This document shows positions 1-9,330 of a stretch of DNA of 64,000 bases, piece by piece. Source of the DNA: Nematostella vectensis (Eukaryota; Cnidaria; Anthozoa; Actiniaria; Edwardsiidae); assembly GCF_932526225.1 (NCBI RefSeq), contig NC_064034.1, positions 13,964,887 to 14,028,886 of the forward strand, written 5' to 3'. Under the pieces are notes generated by a model. The model was not told the DNA's origin. It did no database searches and saw only the letters and a list, made by a program, of their open reading frames with translations. How positions within the stretch are numbered: position 1 is the stretch's first letter; each line of letters starts with the position of its first letter. The translations under genes and the position numbers were made by a program.

Positions 1-346
1 TCCCGACGTAGATTAAATAATTATTCTACGCGTCACCGAAAGTCCCCAGCCTGGAGTGGGGCTGGGAGGCCCGGAGGGGCGATTCGCGCCCCCCACTAGT
101 TCCAAACCCCCTAGTCCCCCCCCCATGGACACAGTACTTTACATGATATATAGTCAAAATACCCCTGGGTACGGGCCTGTAAAAGTGCTCATAAAGCATG
201 GTCCAGTCAAAGCCATAAAAAAACAGGATGAATAAGAAATGATTCCTATATTTATGATGTGTAGGTACGCAGTGTACGCATGGGCATTTGGGAGAAGCGT
301 AAAATACTCCTTTTTTGGTATGGAGTAAAGTATAGCAGTTCATTAC
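1..346. other. non-coding flank with GC-rich start
   Basis: I recognise no gene here. Bases about 45-130 are unusually C/G-rich with runs of C, unlike the AT-rich surroundings, and may be the end of a small repeat. The open frame that continues from the neighbouring minus-strand exon through this stretch has no secretory or domain-like character after the donor site at 345-346, so I treat it as intron. Confidence 0.4.
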
Positions 347-715
347 CTTAATGGTAAGTGTAGACTTTACCCAACGTTTGGTTGGTGTAAAAGTAAATTC
401 TGCTGTTGCAGAATGTATGTATGCCTCAGTCGTTGTTGATCCTTCAGTAGTACTAGGTTTATTGGTTGTATATTCTTTTGTTTTTGTGGTTGCTTGAGTT
501 GCAGTGGTTGATTCTGTTGTAATTTTAGCAGTTATGGTTGATGTTTGTGGTCTATTAGTAGTAGTTTTGGGTATTGTTATAGGTGTTTTGGGTGCTTTAG
601 TGGTTTTTGGTGTCTCAGTAGTGGTAGATGCTACTGTTGTTGAAGATAATATGTCATCTGTAACAAAAACAAATGCAGAGTTAATGAACACAAAAAATAT
701 AATGGGGTTAGGCAT
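347..715 (-). CDS. first exon of a secreted Thr-rich (mucin-like) protein, partial
   Basis: Reading on the minus strand from the ATG at 715, the first ~20 residues form a plausible signal peptide with a hydrophobic core (IIFFVFINSAFVFV). Residues about 25-95 follow, dominated by Thr with Ser, Pro and Lys (TTT, TTK and PTT repeats), the composition expected of an O-glycosylated extracellular spacer. I end the exon at AAG|GTAATG, a good 5' splice site, with GT at 346-345. The 40 residues read past that point look non-coding. Downstream exons would lie left of the window edge. No folded domain is visible, so the function is unknown. It could be a mucin-like linker of a larger extracellular protein. 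The start and composition are seen; secretion is inferred. Confidence 0.45.
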
Positions 716-908
716 TTGAGTTTCTACTAGGGTACTAGTTGTTGTTGTGTAGTTTAAGAGTCCTCGGCGTGTTCTGTGTTTGAGTGTAAAAACAGAGGAA
801 TTAAAGTGTCAATCATTTCATAAGTCAGTTATTTGCCTGGAAGTAGTTTGTTACAATAAAAAAAAGTTTTAAACTATAAAAGTTATAAGTTATAAACTAT
901 TTGCATAC

Positions 909-1172
909 CGTCAACAAATTGGTCCAATAGTTCGGTGAGTAGAACCCAAACAGGGTTCTTTCTCTGACTTGACTCCACACCCCTTTGTCCCAGTACTGAG
1001 GGAGACCGTTTATGTCACATCTTTGGTATTGAGAACCTTGAGAAACTGGTGGCGCTTTGATGGGCTCTTTGTGAGACGATAATAAATCAACCACAGGGAG
1101 TTTACTTTTAAGGGAACATTCAGCCTTAACTGTATTGTGCAGCCTGTCAGGGAAAAACAATGTTATTGTCAA
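909..1172 (-). CDS. possible partial exon of a PC-esterase-like protein
   Basis: A minus-strand frame contains a C-x(n)-G-x-W arrangement (QRCDINGLPQYWDKGVW). This resembles the Cys/Trp-rich segment that precedes the GDS catalytic motif in animal PC-esterase/NXPE-type luminal proteins. The frame meets ACG|GTATGC at 909/908-907, a usable splice donor, shortly before its stop. The catalytic GDS segment is not present, so at most this is one exon. Nothing ties it to the Thr-rich exon about 200 bp downstream on the same strand, although the two could be exons of one gene. Homology is judged by eye only and the call is weak. Confidence 0.22.
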
Positions 1173-1665
1173 TGAGAGTGGAACCCTCTAAGCTCTCTCA
1201 AGTTTGCAGGGAGTTCAAGCTATCCAAGTAGAAATGACTCAAGAGAAAAAAATTCTTAGAAAATTGTAAAGTTATTTAGTTCCACTGTGCACCCTGCTTT
1301 GGACTTGCTGAAGGCTAGCAGCTTGTTTTTGTATCTTAAAGTTATTAGCCTCATTTCCATGGAGGAATATTGCATAAGCATTATGGGCAGACATGAACAA
1401 GCTCAGTTTTGCCAAGGAAAGGGGTAGCAAGGATCTCCAAATTTCGAAAGTATCGCAGAAATTTCACAGCAAAGTCTCGGAATCTCGACGTTTTTTTACT
1501 CGTCTCGCTTTTTCAAAAATTTTCGAGGTCTGGGAGCTTCGATTTTTTCCACGGTCTGGGAGTTGATCTGTTTCATATTGTTACCATGCTACAGATTTCC
1601 AGGGGTTTTTTTTCGTAGTGTAGCAAAAATGTATTGTAACTCTACTTATTCTTTTTTCAACTGAT
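1173..1665. other. no recognisable gene
   Basis: Short open frames occur on both strands but none has a recognisable motif, a splice context or a repeat relationship to the rest of the window. The stretch is AT-rich with several T/A homopolymers. Confidence 0.4.
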
Positions 1666-1739
1666 AGTAGTATAGTAGTTGGCGGTTCCAACGCATTTTC
1701 ATGAAAATGCGGTAGAACCAAGCCAACTTCTATACTACT
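1666..1739. repeat. 74-bp imperfect palindrome
   Basis: The sequence starts AGTAGTATAGTAG and ends CTTCTATACTACT. The two 36-37-base arms are reverse complements with only a few mismatches and a small indel, and there is almost no loop at the centre (TTTTCATGAAAA). It could be a tiny fold-back MITE or a cruciform-forming site. No target duplication is obvious in the flanks. Confidence 0.75.
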
Positions 1740-1787
1740 CACCCGTCGAATGGAATCCACTATGTGGAAACTGTTGATGGAATTCAT

Positions 1788-2027
1788 TTTATGCCGGGAA
1801 TCAAAGTACTAATTAACAAACTATGAACTTGTAATGAATATCTGACACAAGGTAGCGTAGCGTGCGGGCAGTGTAAACACGATATAAAGTGACACAGGGT
1901 TGATTGTTTTGGATAATTGTGGCTTTAATTTCTAATCACTCAATTAATAAATGTATACAAATTTTTTTCAGAGATCACACCAATTAAAATTAAAACCGAG
2001 AAATGGTGGGGCGAATTTACGCCACAC
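1788..2027. repeat. diverged copy of the DIRS 3' flank repeat (R1)
   Basis: This ~240-bp segment, beginning TGCCGGGAAT and ending CGAATTTACGCC, matches the segment at 2312-2513 in the same orientation, with scattered substitutions and one extra ~35-bp stretch. The same motif recurs from 5209. The pair R1/R2 brackets about 285 bp of unrelated sequence. They are probably part of the terminal/internal direct repeats expected of a DIRS/Ngaro-type element, or two insertions of the same 3' region. Confidence 0.65.
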
Positions 2028-2311
2028 CTTAACAACAACATAGTTAAATTGAAAAGCAGACTAGACAAAGAAGGTGATGCGGGCGGCGGTGGGTGGTCAA
2101 AAGGTTTTTCTATCACTGCGCTTAACACGAGCAAAGAGGTCAGTTTGGGTGCAGAGAAGTGTTTATATACCCTGTCAACGACAGGGCCATCAACATACCT
2201 TTTACCGCCAGGATCAATCACCCTTGTCATAAGGCCGCCATCAGATAAACCTCTTATGATATTCTTCGCGTCTCGGCATAAAACCCATTATCTTTTTTGA
2301 GGTAATGTGGA
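2028..2311. other. spacer between two direct repeats
   Basis: A plus-strand frame of 83 codons and a minus-strand frame overlap here, but neither shows a recognisable domain. The spacer may belong to the DIRS-like element (between its split repeats) or be host sequence. I cannot decide. Confidence 0.3.
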
Positions 2312-2749
2312 ATTTATGCCGGGAATATCTAACACAAGGGAGCGTAGCGTGCGAGCAGTGTAAACACGACATAAAGTGACACAGGGCTGATTGTTTTGGA
2401 TAATTGTGGCTTTAATTTCTAATCAATCAATTAATTAATAAAAGTATACAATTTTTTTCAGAGATCACACCAATTGAAATTAAAACAGAGAAATGGTGGG
2501 GCGAATTTACGCCAGCAGCCACACCATGTGGCAAGCCCCACCACTGCTGCAAGCACGCTAGGCAGGACAACTTCAAATTAAACAGAAGTTGATTAAGCAA
2601 TAAATCCCTGAATATGTCAGGCAATATAGGAATGCAGAGCAGCCTCTTGTCTGGCATACGTCCCTGCCGTTAGAAAGCAATGAGTAATCGTTTTGGTAGA
2701 CTATAGTGCAGAGCAGCCGCTTGTCTGACATACACTTTACAATAGTAGC

Positions 2750-3367
2750 CTAGTGAGACAGACCCAAACTGATAGACGTAGGGCGAATACAGATCTTAAA
2801 TGCGTCGGAACGCCAGCGACCAAGACTCCGAATTTGTGTATCGGTCATACCTTTTTCAGCTGCCCATGTTGCGGCTCCGATTCTAAAGCTATGGGATTTA
2901 TACCTAGAACAGTCCAGACCACAAAAAACAAGAGCATGCTTCAATTCTCGCGTGAATGAATCGGTCCGTACGGCAGACCCAGCTACGTTGCAAAATAGAG
3001 GGCCGGGCCGATCGCCTTGTAAACGGAAGAATTTAAGCAGAAAATCTACCGGACAAAAGAGCGGAACATCCCCTTTTTGAATAATTACGGGAAATGGTCT
3101 ACGCTCGGTGTTATGTTTGTAATCGGTTATGACCAGCTTGACAGCCTGAATATCCTTAGCATTTTTAAGAAAGGTGACCGATTGGTAACGTAGTATAGCG
3201 GATTCCCGATTCGGGGCCTTGATCGATAGCTCACCCACGCGAAAGAAACCATAAAAAGCGGTCAAAAACATTGTCTGAAACATCACCCGGAAATAAGGTG
3301 AGGAAATGGTATGGCCGAGCGCTTGGACCAAACGATGCAGCACATCTCGCGTAATTGGGAAACGCAC
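2750..3367 (-). pseudogene. tyrosine recombinase (DIRS-type), active-site Tyr replaced
   Basis: The 205-residue frame shows the phage-integrase fold signatures. The first catalytic Arg lies in a YGFFRVGEL block near residue 40. The HxxR box is in SHSFRIGAATWAAEKG near residue 160, and the GRW-SDAF block follows. In the family the next residues read K-x-Y-I-R and supply the nucleophilic Tyr. Here they read K-I-C-I-R, with Cys encoded by the TGT at 2791-2789. The enzyme would normally resolve or integrate the circular cDNA of a DIRS element. With Cys instead of Tyr it should be inactive unless the Tyr is elsewhere. The copy at 5619-6236 carries the same change. Confidence 0.75.
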
Positions 3368-3667
3368 ATCAGGCCGAGAGCAGAGCCTTCTGTGGGCCGA
3401 AATTATCTTATTGACTAAGAATGTTTTAGTAGGATCATTGGCGAGTTTGTGAACTTAACTTAAACACGACATATAGGTAGAGATAGTAGAGGGAGCAAAT
3501 TGTTGCGCTGATAAATATGCCACAAAAAGTGCTATATTACTCACGCTGATCGGTAGCGATAAGAAATATGTATTACAAAAAAAGGCGTGAAAATTCCAAA
3601 TATTTCTGCCATGCCCGCTGATAGGTTTTTCTAGAAGCCATTGTCAAAGCGGCTGTCAACAAAGCGC

Positions 3668-4150
3668 TCAAACGAGACTCCAACTCTCTGGCAGAAATTG
3701 ACGGGGGATTTCCGTGGCTAGAAGGTCCGCCTCGGGTAAAATCTCGCGGAACTTCTCGACCTGTAAGTGCGATAATAGGTAACTTTTTGTGTTAAGGATT
3801 CCAGCAATATGCTTTGAGCGAAACAAAATATTGTGCTTCAAGCAGGTTAGGACCAGGTGACGGACCAATACCATAACCTTCGGCTCGCGGGAGGTTTGCT
3901 TATTTAGGATTTCTACTACAGCCTGGTTATCAGAAAAGAAAACAACGCAGCGGTTCCGCATCGCAGATCCACAAATCTCGACAGCAAGAACAATAGGGAA
4001 TAATTCCCAAAATGTAATGTTAAAAGTTCTCCAGCTAACAGGCCATTCGCCAAAGAACCAGTGTTTACCAAAAAAAAACCCGCATAGCCAAGCGACCCGG
4101 TAGCATCCGTATGTAATTTTAGAGTGCGAGACGTAAGCTATCTTGAGGAC
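3668..4150 (-). pseudogene. RNase H domain of the DIRS-like element
   Basis: Reading leftward, the frame includes a TFWELFPIVLAVE block followed by CVVFFSDNQAVVEILNKQTS. These match the beta-strand/helix containing the second and third carboxylates of retroelement RNase H. A LATEIPRQFLPESW block near the end resembles the C-terminal part of DIRS RNase H regions. The N-terminal part is open only without an ATG, consistent with its being the tail of an RT-RNase H polyprotein. It ends just before the recombinase frame. The RT palm (YxDD) is absent from this copy. Confidence 0.65.
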
Positions 4151-4485
4151 AGAAAGAACGAGCGCCCGTTAAAGTCTCGCAAAGTCTACACTCGACTTCG
4201 GAAAGCTCCCAAGAAACCTGACGAATCTGCCTCTAATGACCAGAAAACAGCGAAATGCCGTGAACACGAGTAAGTCAACGGCAATGTTTTGAAATGGGGC
4301 AGACCATAACATGAATACATTTTCGGGTGGTTGTAGGAGGTTGTGTGGGGCAAACAATTCTGGAAATTCTGGGAAGAGTGGCAAGTTTAGAATAAATAAG
4401 GAAAGTAAGTATGGAAAGTATAAATTAGGAAAAGTAAGGACAACTTGACCGTCTTGGGGATCTTTGGGGTGCTAAGGGCCTGTGA
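4151..4485. other. no recognisable coding sequence between element and DUF229 gene
   Basis: This interval separates the broken 5' side of the DIRS-like element from the first DUF229-like codons. Frames are short. It may contain a non-conserved 5' exon or an intron of the DUF229 gene, but I see no convincing splice pair. Confidence 0.35.
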
Positions 4486-4489
4486 GGAC

Positions 4490-4541
4490 ACTTCAAATGT
4501 GACGTCACAGTATGCGGGGGGTCCCTTGTTTCCATCACAAA
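4490..4541 (+). repeat. 52-bp direct repeat, source copy
   Basis: Identical to 4946-4997. This copy runs smoothly into the DUF229 frame (DVTVCGGSLVSITKV), so it is probably the original. Confidence 0.85.
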
Positions 4542-4945
4542 GGTCGATGCGAAGACGGGTCTGGTGGCTTCCTGGCAATATATGAACCCCTTCGATGTCA
4601 ATAAAGTCAAGGAAATGGCAAAAAAGGCTCTGGATGAGGGGTTCTCCTTCGTGTTTCTCCGTTGCAATGGGTTTCAACAAGTGCTGATGTTCCCACCTAA
4701 GCGAATACAGCCAACAGTCCCTTTGAAAAAGAGAATTAATATTAATATAGTCGTGGTTGACTCTGTTGCAAGGACGCACTTTTTCCGGGCGATGAAGAGA
4801 TCTGTGTCTGCCATGCGGGAGATTATTTATGACGACACCATTCCGGCAACTGTACTGGACTTTGAGTTTTTCCACGGAATCAGCATGCACACCTTTGATA
4901 ACATCCGACCGCTGTTTTCAAGCAACAGAAGCAGCGAGTCGCCAG

Positions 4946-4997
4946 ACTTCAAATGTGACGTCACAGTATGCGGGGGGTCCCTTGTTTCCATCACAAA
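4946..4997 (+). repeat. 52-bp direct repeat, filler copy inside DUF229 gene
   Basis: A perfect second copy of 4490-4541, displaced by 456 bp (a multiple of three). It lies where the middle third of the DUF229 protein should be and is followed at once by an in-frame TAA. The pattern is that of filler DNA copied from nearby sequence when a deletion was sealed. Confidence 0.8.
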
Positions 4998-5618
4998 TAC
5001 ATCATAAGGCGCAAGCGCGGCCCCTCTGATCTCGTACCAGCACTTCAACATGGGGCATACTCCCACAGGGACGCGCGTCACTAACGATGACGAGCCGTTA
5101 GCGCAGTTTCTTAACGCAATCGCGAACGACCCGAACACGCTCACGATAGTGCTTTCGGATCACGGGCTCACGCGCACATCATACGCAAGCACAGACGAAG
5201 GCCAAAACGAGCGTAGCGTGCGAGCAGTGTAAACACGACATAAAGTGACACAGGGCTGATTGTTTTGGATAATTGTGGCTTTAATTTCTAATCAATCAAT
5301 TAATTAATAAAAGTATACAATTTTTTTCAGAGATCACACCAATTGAAATTAAAACAGAGAAATGGTGGGGCGAATTTACGCCAGCAGCCACACCATGTGG
5401 CAAGCCCCACCACTGCTGCAAGCACGCTAGGCAGGACAACTTCAAATTAAACAGAAGTTGATTAAGCAATAAATCCCTGAATATGTCAGGCAATATAGGA
5501 ATGCAGAGCAGCCTCTTGTCTGGCATACATCCCTGCCGTTAGAAAGCAATGAGTAATCGTTTTGGTAGACTATAGTGCAGAGCAGCCGCTTGTCTGACAT
5601 ACACTTTACAATAGTAGC

Positions 5619-6236
5619 CTAGTGAGACAGACCCAAACTGATAGACGTAAGGCGAATACAGATCTTAAATGCGTCGGAACGCCAGCGACCAAGACTCCGA
5701 ATTTGTGTATCGGTCATACCTTTTTCAGCTGCCCATGTTGCGGCTCCGATTCTAAAGCTATGGGATTTATACCTAGAACAGTCCAGACCACAAAAAACAA
5801 GAGCATGCTTCAATTCTCGCGTGAATGAATCGGTCCGTACGGCAGACCCAGCTACGTTGCAAAATAGAGGGCCGGGCCGATCGCCTTGTAAACGGAAGAA
5901 TTTAAGCAGAAAATCTACCGGACAAAAGAGCGGAACATCCCCTTTTTGAATAATTACGGGAAATGGTCTACGCTCGGTGTTATGTTTGTAATCGGTTATG
6001 ACCAGCTTGACAGCCTGAATATCCTTAGCATTTTTAAGAAAGGTGACCGATTGGTAACGTAGTATAGCGGATTCCCGATTCGGGGCCTTGATCGATAGCT
6101 CACCCACGCGAAAGAAACCATAAAAAGCGGTCAAAAACATTGTCTGAAACATCACCCGGAAATAAGGTGAGGAAATGGTATGGCCGAGCGCTTGGACCAA
6201 ACGATGCAGCACATCTCGCGTAATTGGGAAACGCAC
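5619..6236 (-). pseudogene. second copy of the DIRS-type tyrosine recombinase
   Basis: Identical to the frame at 2750-3367 except for one Pro-to-Leu change near the C-terminus. It carries the same Cys in place of the catalytic Tyr (codon at 5660-5658). It lies within the 1608-bp copied fragment and has no promoter or RT of its own. Confidence 0.75.
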
Positions 6237-6536
6237 ATCAGGCCGAGAGCAGAGCCTTCTGTGGGCCGAAATTATCTTATTGACTAAGAATGTTTTAGTA
6301 GGATCATTGGCGAGTTTGTGAACTTAACTTAAACACGACATATAGGTAGAGATAGTAGAGGGAGCAAATTGTTGCGCTGATAAATATGCCACAAAAAGTG
6401 CTATATTACTCACGCTGATCGGTAGCGATAAGAAATATGTATTACAAAAAAAGGCGTGAAAATTCCAAATATTTCTGCCATGCCCGCTGATAGGTTTTTC
6501 TAGAAGCCATTGTCAAAGCGGCTGTCAACAAAGCGC

Positions 6537-6816
6537 TCAAACGAGACTCCAACTCTCTGGCAGAAATTGACGGGGGATTTCCGTGGCTAGAAGGTCCGCC
6601 TCGGGTAAAATCTCGCGGAACTTCTCGACCTGTAAGTGCGATAATAGGTAACTTTTTGTGTTAAGGATTCTAGCAATATGCTTTGAGCGAAACAAAATAT
6701 TGTGCTTCAAGCAGGTTAGGACCAGGTGACGGACCAATACCATAACCTTCGGCTCGCGGGAGGTTTGCTTATTTAGGATTTCTACTACAGCCTGGTTATC
6801 AGAAAAGAAAACAACG
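6537..6816 (-). pseudogene. truncated RNase H fragment in the copied segment
   Basis: Corresponds to the C-terminal ~90 residues of the RNase H at 3668-4150 (VVFFSDNQAVVEIL onward). The copied segment stops here, so the upstream strand order of the domain is lost and the frame runs directly into DUF229 gene sequence on the other side. Confidence 0.7.
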
Positions 6817-7188
6817 AAGGCCAAAACGAGCTATACAGTCCATTCCTTTTTATGGTACTGCCTAATCACGTAGCTTTTTTACTTGGGAAACAGAGAGTTG
6901 AGGCTTTATTAAAGAACCAACAACGGATCTTCACAACATTAGACTTGCATAAAGCGCTGATGTCTCTTCACAGTACTGATAAGCCATCAAGTAATTATAA
7001 ACAAGCGGGGATATTTGCTAAGATCTCTGCGGACAGGACGTGCTCTGATCTACCGTTGTCGCCGTTGGCGCGCTGTCGCTGCAAAGGCTGGGACGAGACG
7101 GCTGAGGAGAACTCGCCACGGGTCAAATGGCTGGCGGAGTTTGCAGTAGGCACGCTCAATGACCTCATACAAGAGCAGTACGTGAAAG

Positions 7189-7547
7189 GTCAGTATAACA
7201 AGTCCAAAATAAGATATCTCGTATGCATCATGTATGACGGATTGTTAAGTAAACCGGCGTGGCCCACGGAAAACTGGTGACACTACCACTTTAACTGATA
7301 GCTTATTCTGTCCTTTAATGGCGGGTTGTTTACTAACCCGTGGCCCACGGAAAACTCGTGGCACCATCCTTTTAATTGATAGCTTCCGTCTATCCCTTAA
7401 TGACGGATTGTTGAGTAAACTTTGGCACACGGAAAACGCCGTGGTCCCTTCTACTGATAGTTTCCGTCTATCCCCAATGACGGATTGTTGACTAACCCGT
7501 GGCCCAAGACAAACTCATGACAGAGACTCGTTCACGTTTTTCACCAG
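7189..7547 (+). other. intron of the DUF229 gene containing a minisatellite
   Basis: The donor is AAAG|GTCAGT and the acceptor is TTTTTCACCAG|GT. Splicing joins GTG AAA G to GT CTA and continues the DUF229 frame (VKGLSDAQ). The unspliced frame hits a stop soon after the donor. Confidence 0.65.
7230..7520. repeat. ~80-bp minisatellite, about 3.5 units
   Basis: Units starting GGCCCACGGAAAA begin at 7261, 7342 and 7424, with a diverged fourth at 7501 and a partial unit before 7261. Spacing is 81, 82 and 77 bp. Each unit contains ACTGATAG and TGACGGATTGTT blocks. It lies almost wholly within the intron. Confidence 0.8.
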
Positions 7548-8167
7548 GTCTATCCGACGCTCAGTCAATCCCGGGAAACTGCGTGCGCCTGCTTGGCAAA
7601 TCCTTTTCCCCCATCAGACAAAAAAGTGAAGGCAAAAGCAAAGTGACCACATTCGACCTTCACGTGACTGCGCATGCCTCGGTACCGCTGACCGAGGACG
7701 AAGTATTCAAGGTCGCAGTTTTACATGGTGACGTAGTATACCCGGCGCTGAAATCTTACTCCAGACATTCACTGTACAAGAAATTCAAGAATTGCGCCGA
7801 CAAACAGGCCGACCTTAAGCTTTGTGTCTGTTCCAACAAACCAAGAACCTGCAATACACCACAATATATGAACGAAGTTATTTCCCCCAATGTCTTTGGA
7901 TCGAAATCAGAAGTGAAGGATATCAGTGGAGGCTGTGTTTTCTTGATAACGCGTTGTCACGGTGGTTTGACCTTGGTGTACGAGGTCGCAAACTTGTGTC
8001 CTGTTAAGAAGGAAATAGTTTTTGAAGGCTCGGACTATTATGTGGATATTTCCATGAAACTGCCAAGAACCATAGACGCTGAACCAAACACCGCGTATTT
8101 TGTGATATCCGGAGTGCGTAGAATTATGGCATTAAGCTATTTAGAATTTAAGACTCGTGTTGTTTGA

Positions 8168-8785
8168 TAAAGATGATTGCGTAGTGACGAAGACCTCTTA
8201 TTGCTGGCAAGCATAGGACGCAATTAAAACCCAATGCACAAAAATTAGGTCATTTTAGAACTAGAAGTTTTGATACCATTCGTATATGTATCATATTCCA
8301 AGAAAGGAATTTCCATAGATATGGAAGGAAGATTCATTTGAAAACATGTCATAGTAAAAATGAAAAATGAGATGACAAAAGTTGAAAAATGTAAGTTTTT
8401 AAAATAACGTATTTATGGTTTATAAAAAAAGGAAAACAAAGGGAAACAGTGCGTATAGGGTGTTTATGGGACCAGAGTCTACCTCGCAGACTTTCTGGTG
8501 TAGCGCACAGGTGTACACGCACACGCACAAGCACACTAAAAAAAAACAAATTCAATTTGAGCTGTATTCCTTGCTCAGACATGAGTCGTATGGTGGCTTG
8601 TCAAAATCAAGCACCGCCCCCCCCCCCCCCCCCACCCCTGTCTTGTATTCCTCACCCTCCTTCACAGTATCCGTTTCCTGCTTTTAGATCAGAACGAGCA
8701 CTTTCTAGTACGCTAAGAACCCCTACATCACAACTATCATTATCAGAAAAAAAAATGACGCAAAAAGTTGTCTTTTGTATCTTTA
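8168..8785. other. non-coding, with a C homopolymer
   Basis: Sequence downstream of the DUF229 stop. It contains a run of about 18 C at roughly 8615-8632 and CA/GT-rich stretches. I recognise no gene. Overlapping plus-strand frames of 90 and 137 codons cross the poly-C and look non-coding. Confidence 0.4.
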
Positions 8786-9330
8786 AGACCAGCGGTCTGA
8801 GTTCGTCGAGATTTCTCGGAAAAATGAAGTTTGAGTGCCCTAGCTCAAAATTAAACTGGTAATAGGTATGGGTGACCATGGTATCCTGTGAAAGTTTGAA
8901 GCAATTTGGATAAATATTTTTGGCGATAGAAGCCGAAAAGTAATTTTTCGTCTCCCGCACCCGGATTTGAGACAATTTCGTGGTTGTTAGAAAAAGACTA
9001 AAAACCGGTTCGCAACGCGTAATAAAACAACTGCAGCTATGAACCTAAAAAATAGATAATAAGGAACTCCCAGGCTGAAAGATAAGCTGTTCTGTCAGCA
9101 CCTTATTATTTTACGCGATTTTATTTTATTCAATGTTTTAGATGACTTTGAAAAGCCTTGAAATAATTGTGTAATATCGCCGATGAGATGTGGATTTGGC
9201 AAAAATGTTTGCATTCATCGAAAAGAGCATCATTTCTACTTTTGATATGTGAAATAAAATTTAGGGGCAAATAAAATCCGACTTTTTACTGTATCGCGTT
9301 TTCCGCATTCAAACAACGCCTTCAAATCTC
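8786..9330. repeat. dispersed repeat family, long version
   Basis: The stretch starting CTTTAAGACCAGCGGTCTGAG recurs at the right edge of the window (63826-64000). There the middle ~430 bp (about 8863-9294) are absent and the flanks are joined, giving a long and a short version of one non-coding repeat. The shared 3' part continues into the 212-bp unit that follows. Confidence 0.65.

Larger units (their letters stand above)
2312..4150 (-). mobile_element. DIRS-like tyrosine-recombinase retroelement, 3' half
   Basis: Read on the minus strand, this fragment holds an RNase H domain (about 4150-3668) followed by a tyrosine recombinase (3367-2750) and a 3' non-coding region ending in the R2 repeat. 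The order RT-RNase H-tyrosine recombinase is the hallmark of DIRS/Ngaro elements. The RT itself is missing upstream, where the DUF229 gene region begins. The 1608 bp from 2340 to 3947 recur almost identically at 5209-6816. Both the truncation and the inactivating substitution in the recombinase indicate a dead copy. Confidence 0.75.
5209..6816 (-). mobile_element. 1608-bp internal copy of the DIRS-like element inserted in DUF229
   Basis: This is a near-identical copy of 2340-3947 in the same orientation, 2869 bp away. I noticed only three single-base differences (at 5518, 5649 and about 6670). Both ends are internal to the element: the source continues on both sides with sequence absent here. 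The insert is flanked by an 18-bp direct repeat of gene sequence (5195-5212 and 6814-6831). Of this only about 11 bp are unambiguous because 3-4 bases at each junction are shared with the element. There is no poly-A tract and no element terminus, so this is not ordinary DIRS integration. Confidence 0.85.
4486..8167 (+). pseudogene. DUF229 (sulfatase-like) family gene, broken
   Basis: DUF229 proteins belong to the alkaline-phosphatase/sulfatase superfamily. They are common in invertebrates and poorly characterised. The blocks in order are: INIVVVDSVARTHFFRAMKRS (4735-4803, N-terminal metal-binding Asp); a GISMHTFDNIRPLFS block (about 4876-4920); NMGHTPTGTR and TIVLSDHG (5047-5165, metal-binding Asp-His); PFLFMVLPN (6840-6866); and a C-terminal KVTTFDLHVTAHAS domain ending at TGA 8165-8167. 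An intron at 7189-7547 fits GT-AG and preserves phase. The gene is broken in two places. A central section after PLFS is missing, replaced by a 52-bp copied patch followed by an in-frame TAA near 5005. A 1608-bp transposon fragment sits at 5209-6816. The gene frame is otherwise continuous, which suggests recent loss. Confidence 0.8.

Noticed and set aside
504-719. Hydrophobic plus-strand frame of 71 codons (VVVLGIVIGVLGALVV)
   Set aside because: Antisense of the Thr-rich exon; ACN codons read as Val/Gly in reverse.
2028-2311. 83-codon plus-strand frame as a small gene
   Set aside because: No homologous motif or splice signals, and it lies between two element repeats.
4387-4890. 167-codon minus-strand frame opposite the DUF229 gene
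   Set aside because: It is an antisense shadow. The plus strand carries the family motifs.
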